Source of the DNA: Thaumarchaeota archaeon CSP1-1
GTDB lineage: Archaea > Thermoproteota > Nitrososphaeria > Nitrososphaerales > Nitrosopumilaceae
Direction: 5' to 3'
Assembly: GCA_001443365.1 (NCBI GenBank)
Contig: LDXL01000007.1
Location: 1-64,000, forward strand
DNA length: 64,000 nt
Part shown: positions 16,848-25,029 of the stretch, in pieces
Position numbering within the stretch: the first letter of the stretch is position 1
Layout: each line of letters begins with the position of its first letter
Position numbers and translations under genes: made by a program
Notes under the pieces: generated by a model
Databases searched by the model: none
Told to the model about the DNA's origin: nothing
Seen by the model: the letters and a program-made list of their open reading frames with translations, nothing else

Positions 16848-18950
16848 TTGACTGTTGCAGAACTTCTGATAGGAAACATTGTTCTTCCCAGAACAGATTC
16901 ACCTGCAGCTATTTCACGTCTTACAGAATTTGAGTGGTTTCATAAAATAGAAACAGAAAATGAGACCATAACTCCAGAAATTGATGACCTTCTCTTAAGA
17001 GCTCAAAAAATGTATCAATCTGTTGATGAGGTGATAAAAGGATTGAATATTCCTCTTCGGGTGGGAATAATGGAAATTCTTTTCAAAGGAACTGTGATTA
17101 AAAAAAGAAAGTTTGAGCTTGATGAAATTGAGAATATGATTAATGATTTGGAAAAAAAGACTCCTGATGTAATTACGAAGGCTGCCAAGGTTTTGGAAGA
17201 GAATGCTGAAACAAAACGATCTCTAGAAGAATATACCAATCTAAAAGATACATTACAAGTAATAAGCAAACTGAGTATTGATCTTGCTAACTTTGGATTA
17301 ATGAGATATTTTTACACAAATCTTTTTGTTATAAATTCAGTTGATTATGGTGAGATTGCTCGTTCTTTAGAAGGAATTACAATTTACAAATATAACTTAG
17401 AAAGTAAAGACAAGTCAGCTATAATAATAATTTGTGACGCTAAAGACTCCGATAAAGTTCTAAAGGTTATGAGAGCGCTCAATACAAATCCTTTCACAAT
17501 TCCTCAGGGGTTTCCACAAATTCCAAGCGAGGCTTTTTCCTTAGCAGAATCAAAAATTAAAGAGCTTAAAGCAAAGCAAAAATCCATCTCAAAAGAGCTT
17601 GCCATAATAACTAAGAAGATTCGTGCAGATATTCTTGCTTTACATGAAACAGCTATGGTAGCTAAAGATGTTCTTGAAACCTTACGTAAACCTGGTGGAA
17701 CTAAACGATTTGCAGTAATACAAGGATATATTCCAAAAAAAATGGAAAAGAAGTTTAAAGAGATTACAAGTCAGTGGATGTCAGTAACTGAAGAAATAAA
17801 AGATCCAGAAGTTTTATCAAATCTTCCTGTTCATTTACAAAATCCAAAATGGGTCAAAACCTACGAAGTAATTACAGATAGTCAGGGAATTCCTAGACGT
17901 GGAGAATTCGATCCGACTTGGATGATTGCTTTGATGTGGCCTATCTTTTATGGAATAATGTTTGCTGACATGGGTCATGGATTATTGTTAATGAGTTTAG
18001 GTTTGTTGTTCAAATTCAAAGGTCAAGGAAATCTATCCAGATGGGGAATGTTGTTAGCAATGTCTGGAGCAGCAGGTGCCGTTGCAGGATTATTCCAGGG
18101 AGAAATATTTGGTTTTCATTTAGAACATTTTGCGGCATTAGAATCTCTGTTGCATGAAGGTGGTCCACTTCATTCAATATCTTGGTTGGTAGGAGCAATC
18201 AGTGTAGCAGAATTAAGCTTTGATCAAGTCATAATGATTCTCAAAGTATCCATATTTCTAGGAGTAATCCATCTAGGATGGGCATTTATTTTACGAATTC
18301 ACAATTTTTGGAGAACTGGTAACAAAACTACAATGTTCTTTGAAGCAATTCCGAATTTGTTCATGTGGTTAGGAGTATTTGCAGTAATGATGGGAGCAAT
18401 TGGTTCAGGATACGATGTGATGAACATGTATTCTAGGGTTCACACTGAAGCTGTTCCATGGATTTCTGTACTTGTTGGCGATTGGGCAGTTGTTTGGCTA
18501 GTAGTTAGAATTGCGATATTAGTTGTGATTGGATGTGTTGTATTGATGATTATTGGTGGAATACTCCATAACAAAAAACACCCTGATCAAGGAGGGGATA
18601 TGGTGAGTGTAATCATGGAGGTGTTACTCGGAAAAACTGTAGAGTGTCTCTCGCATACTATAAGCTATGCTCGAATAGGAATCATGCTGTTGGTACATGC
18701 TGCACTTTTACTTACAGTCAATAATGCCTTTAAATCCATGGGAGGATTAGATGCTCCTGGCGCACTTGTCTTAATTGTCGGGGGACAACTTGGCATTATG
18801 ATGATTGAAGGATTAATTGTTTACATCCAGTCATTGAGACTTCACTTGTATGAGTACTTTACAAAGTGGTATGATGGTGGTTCTCAACCATTCAAACAAT
18901 TAGTTCCAGAAATGGTTTACAATTCATTTTCCTGGAAGAATAGAAAATAA
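16848..18950 (+). CDS. atpI: A-type ATP synthase subunit I (membrane a subunit)
   Basis: The 700-residue protein has a cytosolic N-terminal half with coiled-coil stretches (about 1-350) and a C-terminal half of about eight membrane helices. Conserved segments include FYGIMFADMGHGLLL, GLFQGEIFGFHLEHF and HTISYARIGIMLLVHAAL; the arginine of the last one is the residue expected in the ion path. The start is a TTG because the nearby ATG at 16831 runs into a stop. It is divergent from the atpE-A-B-D-K unit, so the complex is made from at least three transcripts. Confidence 0.95.
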   Translation: MTVAELLIGNIVLPRTDSPAAISRLTEFEWFHKIETENETITPEIDDLLLRAQKMYQSVDEVIKGLNIPLRVGIMEILFKGTVIKKRKFELDEIENMINDLEKKTPDVITKAAKVLEENAETKRSLEEYTNLKDTLQVISKLSIDLANFGLMRYFYTNLFVINSVDYGEIARSLEGITIYKYNLESKDKSAIIIICDAKDSDKVLKVMRALNTNPFTIPQGFPQIPSEAFSLAESKIKELKAKQKSISKELAIITKKIRADILALHETAMVAKDVLETLRKPGGTKRFAVIQGYIPKKMEKKFKEITSQWMSVTEEIKDPEVLSNLPVHLQNPKWVKTYEVITDSQGIPRRGEFDPTWMIALMWPIFYGIMFADMGHGLLLMSLGLLFKFKGQGNLSRWGMLLAMSGAAGAVAGLFQGEIFGFHLEHFAALESLLHEGGPLHSISWLVGAISVAELSFDQVIMILKVSIFLGVIHLGWAFILRIHNFWRTGNKTTMFFEAIPNLFMWLGVFAVMMGAIGSGYDVMNMYSRVHTEAVPWISVLVGDWAVVWLVVRIAILVVIGCVVLMIIGGILHNKKHPDQGGDMVSVIMEVLLGKTVECLSHTISYARIGIMLLVHAALLLTVNNAFKSMGGLDAPGALVLIVGGQLGIMMIEGLIVYIQSLRLHLYEYFTKWYDGGSQPFKQLVPEMVYNSFSWKNRK

Positions 18951-19019
18951 TTGTTAATTGGTGAATATTTTTTCAAGATTAATATCAACAATTAATACCA
19001 TGTATTATTTAGAAATCAT

Positions 19020-19106
19020 ATGTCAAAAGAATTCGTAATTACTATTGTACCAGCCTTAATTATGGCGGGTTTTGCAGCTTTTGCATTAATTAAAATCAGT
19101 TCTTAA
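19020..19106 (+). CDS. 28-residue single-helix membrane peptide
   Basis: An ATG at 19020 opens a 28-codon ORF, MSKEFVITIVPALIMAGFAA and a few more residues, ending in TAA. It is one membrane helix with a charged cytosolic start. Small single-span subunits of respiratory or transport complexes look like this. It stands between atpI and the rhodanese gene. The function is unknown and the ORF is short, so the call rests on hydrophobic composition and intact start and stop. Confidence 0.45.
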   Translation: MSKEFVITIVPALIMAGFAAFALIKISS

Positions 19107-19123
19107 CTTTTTACTATTATTTT

Positions 19124-19897
19124 CTAGACTACCGGCAGTTCTAAATTATTTCCCCATTCTCCCCATGAACCTAGATAGACTTTTACATTTTTAAAACCAA
19201 TTTTTTTCAATGCCAAAAAGGTGTTAGCAGCTCTGTATGCACCCTGACAATAAGTAACAATCGGAATATCTTTTGGAATGTTATATAATTTAAAAAGATC
19301 CTCATCTTTTTTCATTGTTCCATCATCGTTTATGTTATAATTCCAATCGATATTAATTGAATTTGGAATGTGACCTCCTCTAGCTGCTCTCACAACCGAA
19401 CCGTTATACTCTTCTTTAGTTCGGGCATCGATAATTTTGAGGTAATTCAGATTTTCTTTAATGAATTCAAACCCAGCAATAAGTTCAGTATTTATTTTGC
19501 CTGAAAATTTTGATGGTTTGTATTGGTTTGATTTAGTTTCAAGTGGAAGATTTTCATTTTTCCATTTTTTTATTCCTCCATCAAGCATCAAAACTCGAGG
19601 ATGGGAGAAATACATCAATAACCATACACCCCGTGCTGCAAGCATTCCTGAGATGTCATCATAAAAAACCACCTTTTTTTCAGAAGTAACTCCAACAAAG
19701 GAGAGGATTTTTTGAGTCTGAATATTGAATGCGTCTATTCCTTGTTTTGAAGTATCAATCCAATGAAATGCAAATAGATCCAGATTTATAGCTCCTGGAA
19801 TATGCCCTTCAAAGTATTCTTTGTAGGATCTTGTGTCTATCAAAAGTAGTTCTGGATTATTGAGATTCTTTTCAAGGTCTGCTGTAGTAATTAACAT
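19124..19897 (-). CDS. Two-domain rhodanese (thiosulfate/3-mercaptopyruvate sulfurtransferase)
   Basis: The protein has two rhodanese folds. The N-terminal one (about residues 1-120) has LLIDTRSYKEYFEGHIPGA but no catalytic cysteine (FYDDISGMLAARG in its place). The C-terminal one has IIDARTKEEYNG and the active loop YCQGAYRA with the persulfide cysteine. This is the normal layout of tandem sulfurtransferases. I place the start at the ATG at 19897 (257 residues); an in-frame ATG at 19915 would add six residues. It lies downstream of amt on the same strand. Confidence 0.85.
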   Translation of the reverse strand: MLITTADLEKNLNNPELLLIDTRSYKEYFEGHIPGAINLDLFAFHWIDTSKQGIDAFNIQTQKILSFVGVTSEKKVVFYDDISGMLAARGVWLLMYFSHPRVLMLDGGIKKWKNENLPLETKSNQYKPSKFSGKINTELIAGFEFIKENLNYLKIIDARTKEEYNGSVVRAARGGHIPNSINIDWNYNINDDGTMKKDEDLFKLYNIPKDIPIVTYCQGAYRAANTFLALKKIGFKNVKVYLGSWGEWGNNLELPVV

Positions 19898-19937
19898 AAT
19901 AGATGTATTACACATGAATGTAAATTCATTTGTCTTT

Positions 19938-21530
19938 TTATGAAGAAATAAAAAAGAAAAAAGGTATTGAGATTTTATTCGTTGACGTAGCTCTTTCGCC
20001 GTGTTGTGCTAAGTCGAGTCCAATTTCCTCTTCTTTTGGAGTAACTCTTATTCCACCTGGCCAAACTGCATCCATTATCTTCAGTATTACAATTGTAACA
20101 CCAAAGGCATAGGATAGAGTCATGATAGCACCAACAATGTTGATGGCTTGTTGTTCATAACCTTCTGGAGTTCCAGTCCAAGCACCGATACCAGCACCAG
20201 TATCCCATATGTGGGGACTAGCTAATGTACCAGTTAAGATTGCACCTGTAAGACCACCCATTCCGTGTACTCCCCATACATCGAGTGCGTCGTCCCATTT
20301 TCGTGCATTCTTGAATGCCACACAACCGTAACAAACTGTTCCTGCTGCAATTCCTATGATAAATGCTGCCATAGGTCCTACCCAACCAGAGGCTGGTGTA
20401 ATTGCTACAAGTCCTGCTACAGCTCCTGATGCAGATCCTATGATACTTGGCTTTCCTGTATGAGCCCAGGACATCAATAACCAAGTAATGGATGCCATAC
20501 CAGTTGCAGTATTTGTTACTACCCAGGCGCTGACAGCAATTCCATCGACCATCACTTCACTTCCTGCATTAAATCCAAACCAGCCAAACCAGAGCATAGA
20601 GGCACCCAGTACCACCATTGGTACGTTGTGTGGTTCCATTGGAACCTTTCCATATCCTAGTCGTCTGCCTAGAACTAAAGCTGCAGCAAGTGCTGAGAAT
20701 CCAGATGTGATGTGTACGACAGTACCACCTGCAAAGTCGAGTCCGAAGCTTGGTGATAGATCAGGATTAAAGTCCAAGTGTCCTATGTATCCTCCGCCCC
20801 AAACCCAGTGTGCAACTGGATCATAAACGAAGGTTGCCCATAGAAGTATGAAGATCACTAATGCACTAAACTTCATTCTATCAATTAATCCTCCAACGAT
20901 TAGTGCTGGAGTGATAATTGCGAATGTAGCTTGGAACATTGCAAACAACTGATGTGGGACTGTATTTGGCCAGCCCTGACCACATTGTTCGGCATCTACC
21001 ATAGCATTCATTTGATATGCAGCTGACCATGTATCACTACATGGGCCTGGTGCACCTAGTGGAGCAAAGTTCGATACTTGGTTAAATCCAACATAATTCA
21101 AAGCTCCCATGAACATGTTTGCGTCATTGTCATTTGGTCCAAATGCGAGCGTATATCCCCACATTACCCATTGAACAGATATCAATCCAATGATGACAAA
21201 TGTCATACCAATTACGCTAACTGCGTTCTTTGATCTTGCCAATCCTCCGTAGAAGAAGGCAACACCAGGAGTCATGAACAATACTAGTGATGTTGCAGAT
21301 AGGACCCATGCTGAGTCACCTGTATCAATTCTACAGGGCATCATGTTACCTTCGCCATCATCATACCAACATTCGTTTGGATTACCAGTATAGATTCCAC
21401 TTGTTCCTTTTACGTACCCGTCCATGCCATCGGTAACCTGTTGTGCAAATGCCTGTGACATTGCACCAGCTGCCGATACAGCGACTGCGGCCACAAGTAA
21501 TAGAGCATACTTGTGGTTTCTAGAATTCAT
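19938..21530 (-). CDS. amt: Ammonium transporter (Amt/Rh family) with an altered C-terminus
   Basis: The 530-residue protein has a signal peptide (ending QAFAQ), an exported Cys-containing loop, and eleven predicted membrane helices with Amt signatures such as FFYGGLARSKNAVS, DFAGGTVVHITSGFSAL and GVHGMGGLTGAIL. It brings ammonium to the cell that oxidises it. The end reads LAQHGERATSTNKIS and continues through a T-rich terminator as IPFFFFISS. In another frame the DNA at 19992-19975 reads SYVNE-stop, close to the family ending (GERSY or GERAY). One missing base near 19993 would explain this: a real frameshift or a sequence error. The protein would then be about 523 residues. Confidence 0.93.
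   Translation of the reverse strand: MNSRNHKYALLLVAAVAVSAAGAMSQAFAQQVTDGMDGYVKGTSGIYTGNPNECWYDDGEGNMMPCRIDTGDSAWVLSATSLVLFMTPGVAFFYGGLARSKNAVSVIGMTFVIIGLISVQWVMWGYTLAFGPNDNDANMFMGALNYVGFNQVSNFAPLGAPGPCSDTWSAAYQMNAMVDAEQCGQGWPNTVPHQLFAMFQATFAIITPALIVGGLIDRMKFSALVIFILLWATFVYDPVAHWVWGGGYIGHLDFNPDLSPSFGLDFAGGTVVHITSGFSALAAALVLGRRLGYGKVPMEPHNVPMVVLGASMLWFGWFGFNAGSEVMVDGIAVSAWVVTNTATGMASITWLLMSWAHTGKPSIIGSASGAVAGLVAITPASGWVGPMAAFIIGIAAGTVCYGCVAFKNARKWDDALDVWGVHGMGGLTGAILTGTLASPHIWDTGAGIGAWTGTPEGYEQQAINIVGAIMTLSYAFGVTIVILKIMDAVWPGGIRVTPKEEEIGLDLAQHGERATSTNKISIPFFFFISS
19948..19962 (-). terminator. T-tract terminator of amt
   Basis: On the minus strand the sequence is two T-runs, CTTTTTT repeated with a C between, directly after the canonical amt stop in the shifted frame (19975-19977). 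A T-tract of this kind stops archaeal RNA polymerase. As read, the annotated amt frame translates through it. Confidence 0.55.
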
Positions 21531-21550
21531 TAAAGACAGAAAAAATTTGT

Positions 21551-21559
21551 AACTATATA
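21551..21559 (-). promoter_or_regulatory. TATA box of amt
   Basis: On the minus strand TATATAGTT lies about 25 bases before the amt ATG at 21530. Its fit to the archaeal consensus is good, as expected for a very highly expressed gene. Confidence 0.5.
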
Positions 21560-21604
21560 ACCCTTGAGATGTATGAAGAAGTAAGAAAGTAAATTATTAT
21601 ATTT

Positions 21605-21622
21605 TAGTATTTTGTGATACTA
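21605..21622. promoter_or_regulatory. Palindrome in the amt upstream region
   Basis: TAGTAT-N6-ATACTA (arms 21605-21610 and 21617-21622) is a perfect inverted repeat, about 75 bases before the amt start and about 83 before the rightward gene at 21705. It is a candidate operator for nitrogen control of amt or for the divergent gene. Confidence 0.35.
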
Positions 21623-21704
21623 ACATAAAATGAGGAAATTATGTCAGATATAATTTGTGCCTGGATTACCATAACATATTCATCAATTAGAGGTATTAGG
21701 TAAA

Positions 21705-22376
21705 ATGAAAACAAAATCCAAATTTCCCAAATTATCGATATTTGATACATTCAAGACAAAAAGGGAGGAATACACAGGGGAAGCATTAAGACAAAGATCA
21801 ATTATTGCACATTTAGCTACTGCAACAAATTCGACTGCAAGAACTAGGACTGGTATATCACAAAGGATAGCTGAAGAAAATGGGATTGTTTGGAAAAATA
21901 TCTATTCAGGAATATTTCGTGATTTGGATGAAATTTTAATTCCTTTAGGATTAGTTCGGGAGGCTGGAAGATTGCCATTGAAACGAGGTCCTAAGGCTTT
22001 GCAAGAAAAAGGAGTTCCATTTTATGAGCTAACACAAGAAGGTCTGCTAATAGCGTTATCTCTTAATGAAATAGTGGGGCGAGAAGAGATTTTGACGCGG
22101 TTTTTCTCAATAGCCAAAATTGAAGAAAATGAGTTTCAAGAAATTTTACAAAAACTTGCAATTATTGTTCCAAGATTTACCTATTCATTATTTGAAAAGT
22201 ATTCAAAGGCATATTGTGAAGGGAAGTTAGAAAAGTTATTGCCTTTTAGTATTTCTAGATTGAAAAAAATTTCTGATGAATCCATACTAATTCAGAGAGA
22301 GTTTTTAGAGGCTTTTTCAAATCTTCCCAGAATGGAAAGAGAGAATGTAATTAGATTTCTAGAAAATATTAGTTAA
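21705..22376 (+). CDS. Conserved-looking hypothetical protein, winged-helix-like
   Basis: I do not recognise this 223-residue protein. It is basic and helical, with a central stretch (about 40-115: SQRIAEENGIVWKNIYSGIF ending in YELTQEGLLIALS) that could fold as a winged helix, since LTxEG-LxxAL is common at the end of such domains. There is no signal peptide or membrane helix. It lies between divergent amt and rightward atpC and could share regulation with either. Function is unknown. Confidence 0.6.
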   Translation: MKTKSKFPKLSIFDTFKTKREEYTGEALRQRSIIAHLATATNSTARTRTGISQRIAEENGIVWKNIYSGIFRDLDEILIPLGLVREAGRLPLKRGPKALQEKGVPFYELTQEGLLIALSLNEIVGREEILTRFFSIAKIEENEFQEILQKLAIIVPRFTYSLFEKYSKAYCEGKLEKLLPFSISRLKKISDESILIQREFLEAFSNLPRMERENVIRFLENIS

Positions 22377-22454
22377 AAAAATTATTTTAAAAATGCTCGA
22401 TTTAAGAGTTTTTCCACCAAACATTAAAATCACAAACAAAGATAAATTATCAAA

Positions 22455-23492
22455 ATGGGTGGTTCTCAGAAGGTATTTGCAGCTGTAAAATCCTACAGCA
22501 AAAAAGGAAGACTTCTCCCAAAAAGTGAATTTCAGACGTTAGCTGAATCCAGAGATTTAGATGAATTAATGACAAGAATTAAAAACACAAATTATGCTGA
22601 TGCAGTATCAAAAATTTCTAAACCATTCACCTCAGAAAAAATAGAATCTGCTCTGAAGAGCCATTTAGCAGACATACATTATTCCATATCAAAAACCGGT
22701 GGAGGATCAAAGGTATTAGAAGCATTTTATCTCAAATTTATCATATCGAATTTGAAATTAATACTAAAAGGAAGAATTTTAGGAAAATCTCAAGAGGAAA
22801 TTGAACCTCGTCTTAATTTACATGCAGAAGAGCTAATTAAACAAAGGGATGTTATTCTAAAGGCATTAGTTGCAAAAGATCTCGAAGAAATAGTTTCTAG
22901 TCTTAACAGCACTGTCTTTGGAGAAGATATTGCAAAAGCAGTTGCCCTGTACAATGATAAAAAGAACATCCAAATCTTTGATACCTATTTTGATAAGATA
23001 TTGATTCAACAGCTCAGTGCATCATTACGAATTTCGGGAGACAAAGATTTAGCTCGTCCTGTTGGAATGAATATAGATTTTTACAATTTACTTAGCATTC
23101 TCAGGGGAAAGTTTTGGGGATTAGATGAACAACAGATTCAGGATTTACTTGTGTCTTCTACTTCAGGTGCACCTAAAGATTTGCTTGGTAGAATGATAGC
23201 AGCTGAATCAGTAAAAGATGCATTAAATGAACTTACCAATACTCCATACAAAAATTTGATACCTCAATCAGAAAGCGATATTGATGCAATTTCAGAATTT
23301 GAGCGAGCCTTTGAGATGGCGATTTACAAGGGTGCCAAAAATACATTCACTAGAATGTTTAGTACTTCTACAAGTGTTGGAATAACAATTCTTACCTCCT
23401 ATGAAGTAAGAAATCTTGGTTCAATTGCTTTTGCAGTTGAACAAAAAATTCCACCACAAATTACCATGTCAAAGATAATTATTGAAGAGTAA
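22455..23492 (+). CDS. atpC: A-type ATP synthase subunit C
   Basis: The 345-residue helical protein couples the central stalk to the membrane ring. The family features are SKKGRLLPKSEF near the N-terminus, LEAFYLKFIISNLKLILKGR, and two repeats of a helical unit with RPVGMNIDFYNLLSILRGKF. It is separated from the other subunit genes by amt and the rhodanese gene. Its ATG at 22455 follows a TATA-like TTTTAAAA at about 22384, so it seems to have its own promoter and a leader. Confidence 0.88.
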   Translation: MGGSQKVFAAVKSYSKKGRLLPKSEFQTLAESRDLDELMTRIKNTNYADAVSKISKPFTSEKIESALKSHLADIHYSISKTGGGSKVLEAFYLKFIISNLKLILKGRILGKSQEEIEPRLNLHAEELIKQRDVILKALVAKDLEEIVSSLNSTVFGEDIAKAVALYNDKKNIQIFDTYFDKILIQQLSASLRISGDKDLARPVGMNIDFYNLLSILRGKFWGLDEQQIQDLLVSSTSGAPKDLLGRMIAAESVKDALNELTNTPYKNLIPQSESDIDAISEFERAFEMAIYKGAKNTFTRMFSTSTSVGITILTSYEVRNLGSIAFAVEQKIPPQITMSKIIIEE

Positions 23493-23568
23493 ATAGTGCT
23501 AACTGTTACTTTCATTAGATTTAGGTAAAGCTAAAAGTTATTACTACCCCTCAAAATCATATCATTAA

Positions 23569-23733
23569 ATGCCCAAACTCCGTTGTAGAGACTATGGTTT
23601 TGACTGTGAATTTGTCTCAGAAGCACCAGAGGTAGCAAAGGTAATTGAAGCCTATGGAAAGCATTCTGAAGAGGAACATGGAATAGAATATTCTAAGGAA
23701 TCCTTGATGCAATTCATACTTAGACAAGGCTAA
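23569..23733 (+). CDS. DUF1059 family small protein
   Basis: The ATG at 23569 gives 54 residues starting MPKLRCRDYGFDCEF, then a helical middle with HSEEEHGIEY. This matches the DUF1059 family, small proteins with CRDYGxDC and an HxxxxHG segment; the two Cys and His might bind metal. Their function is not established. It lies between atpC and a small membrane protein. Confidence 0.75.
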   Translation: MPKLRCRDYGFDCEFVSEAPEVAKVIEAYGKHSEEEHGIEYSKESLMQFILRQG

Positions 23734-23853
23734 AATCCATACAGAAAATTTACTCTCCTATTGAATTTCCCTTTTGTAACTCCAACAAATGATGTAATTA
23801 TCGAAAAATAGGTCATTACATTTATAACAAAAAATTCTTGGATTTAGGTAATT

Positions 23854-24090
23854 ATGATCAACCTTGATAAAAAAAATCCAAATGAACAACCCGTTACTTT
23901 TTCAAAGATTATTTGGAAAAGCTCTATTCTTGCAATGATATTTGCTTTACCTGCATTAGGAATTTTTCTTGGAATCTACTATAGTACTGGAGATCTTCTT
24001 GTAAGTGCAATTCTTGGTTTTGGTGTACACTTTGCTACCCTAATATTTTCAGGGAGGATTTCAAAATGGCTTGTGAAATTTCAAGAGTAA
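23854..24090 (+). CDS. Small two-helix membrane protein
   Basis: The 78-residue protein has two hydrophobic segments, IFALPALGIFLGIYY and SAILGFGVHFATLIF, with basic residues at both ends. It is probably an integral membrane protein. I recognise no family. It precedes the Cas4-like gene with a 31-base gap and may be co-transcribed. Confidence 0.55.
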   Translation: MINLDKKNPNEQPVTFSKIIWKSSILAMIFALPALGIFLGIYYSTGDLLVSAILGFGVHFATLIFSGRISKWLVKFQE

Positions 24091-24121
24091 GAATTCAGAG
24101 GAATATTGAGGTGGCTCTAAC

Positions 24122-24778
24122 ATGATGGGAGATAGAGATTATAGGCAGCTAATCAAAAATGCCATTGAATCTATAGGACGAGATATTGAACCTAAGATTG
24201 ATCCAAAAGACAACAAAACAATTCACATTCATGAGGTTGTAAGGTGTTTAAGACGATCATATTATGATAGAACTGATCCTATTGACTCTCAATGGACTAG
24301 TTTTAATAATTTAATGACTGGCCTCCTTCAAAAAATGGAATATGGCGGGAAAGAAGGAGAATTTCAAATTGAAGACATTATCTTAAAGGGAAAAGCTGAC
24401 ATGATTGTTGATGATGCGATTATTATTTTCCGTTCAACTTTGGAAGTTCCAGAGAACCCATTTTCTTCAGATCTTTTATTTCTTAATGCATGTATGTGGA
24501 TCTTCAAAAAAGTAGAAGGTGTTATTGTTTACATGACCTCAGATGGGAAAGAATCATCATTTTCTCTGAGCAAAGACAATAAGATGTTTGAAGAAGTGGT
24601 AAGGCGTGTTCGCGTTCTAAAGGATCTTCTTGTGGAACAAAAGGTTCCTATTTTAGAACCATCAAATGAATGCTCATCTTGTCAATATTATGAAAGATGT
24701 TTCATCAAACAAAAGATAGGAAAACAAATCAATATACAAGATCTTTTCGGACTAGGAAAATCTAGTGAAAAGAATTAG
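24122..24778 (+). CDS. Cas4-like PD-(D/E)XK protein with Fe-S cysteines and degenerate active site
   Basis: The 218-residue protein has the layout of Cas4/RecB-type nucleases. One cysteine lies in VVRCLRRSYYDR near residue 41 and three more near the C-terminus in CSSCQYYERC (C-x2-C-x5-C), matching the four ligands of the Cas4 iron-sulfur cluster. The GKADMIVD motif supplies the metal-binding aspartate. Where an E-x-K motif is expected (VEIKTS in relatives) the sequence reads IIFRST, so the Glu and Lys are gone. It may be a non-catalytic DNA-binding member. There is no CRISPR array or other cas gene here. A second ATG at 24125 is possible. Confidence 0.65.
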   Translation: MMGDRDYRQLIKNAIESIGRDIEPKIDPKDNKTIHIHEVVRCLRRSYYDRTDPIDSQWTSFNNLMTGLLQKMEYGGKEGEFQIEDIILKGKADMIVDDAIIIFRSTLEVPENPFSSDLLFLNACMWIFKKVEGVIVYMTSDGKESSFSLSKDNKMFEEVVRRVRVLKDLLVEQKVPILEPSNECSSCQYYERCFIKQKIGKQINIQDLFGLGKSSEKN

Positions 24779-24799
24779 TAAGTAGTTTTTTTAATTGAA

Positions 24800-24910
24800 C
24801 TACTCTAGTGGTTCTGGATGTCCTTTACCACGAAGAGCAAATGTTACTACTGCTAATGCAATTGCTACTCCGAGTGCTGAACCAAATGCTGCCATACTTG
24901 CTTCTGCCAT
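24800..24910 (-). CDS. 36-residue single-span membrane peptide
   Basis: The ATG at 24910 opens a 36-codon ORF, MAEASMAAFGSALGVAIALA, then VVTFALRGKGHPEPLE. One membrane helix precedes a short polar tail ending in an acidic residue. It is convergent with the Cas4-like gene. Such peptides often belong to membrane complexes, but nothing here shows which. The call rests on the clean start, stop and hydrophobicity. Confidence 0.5.
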   Translation of the reverse strand: MAEASMAAFGSALGVAIALAVVTFALRGKGHPEPLE

Positions 24911-25029
24911 TTAGTGAATGCAAGTTATTGGATCATATATAACTTTGCCAATTTTTTTTTGCTTTAAACAAATAATCATAATTTTCTAGTTTTATGATAC
25001 AATACCAATTTGTTCCTAAAAAATGGAAA

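Noticed and set aside
22391-22490. Short ORF starting at about 22393 before atpC
   Set aside because: It encodes about 32 residues, overlaps the atpC start in another frame and has no family likeness.
24122-24778. CRISPR adaptation gene (cas4 with array)
   Set aside because: No direct repeats, spacers or other cas genes were found anywhere in the window; the protein alone does not make a CRISPR locus.
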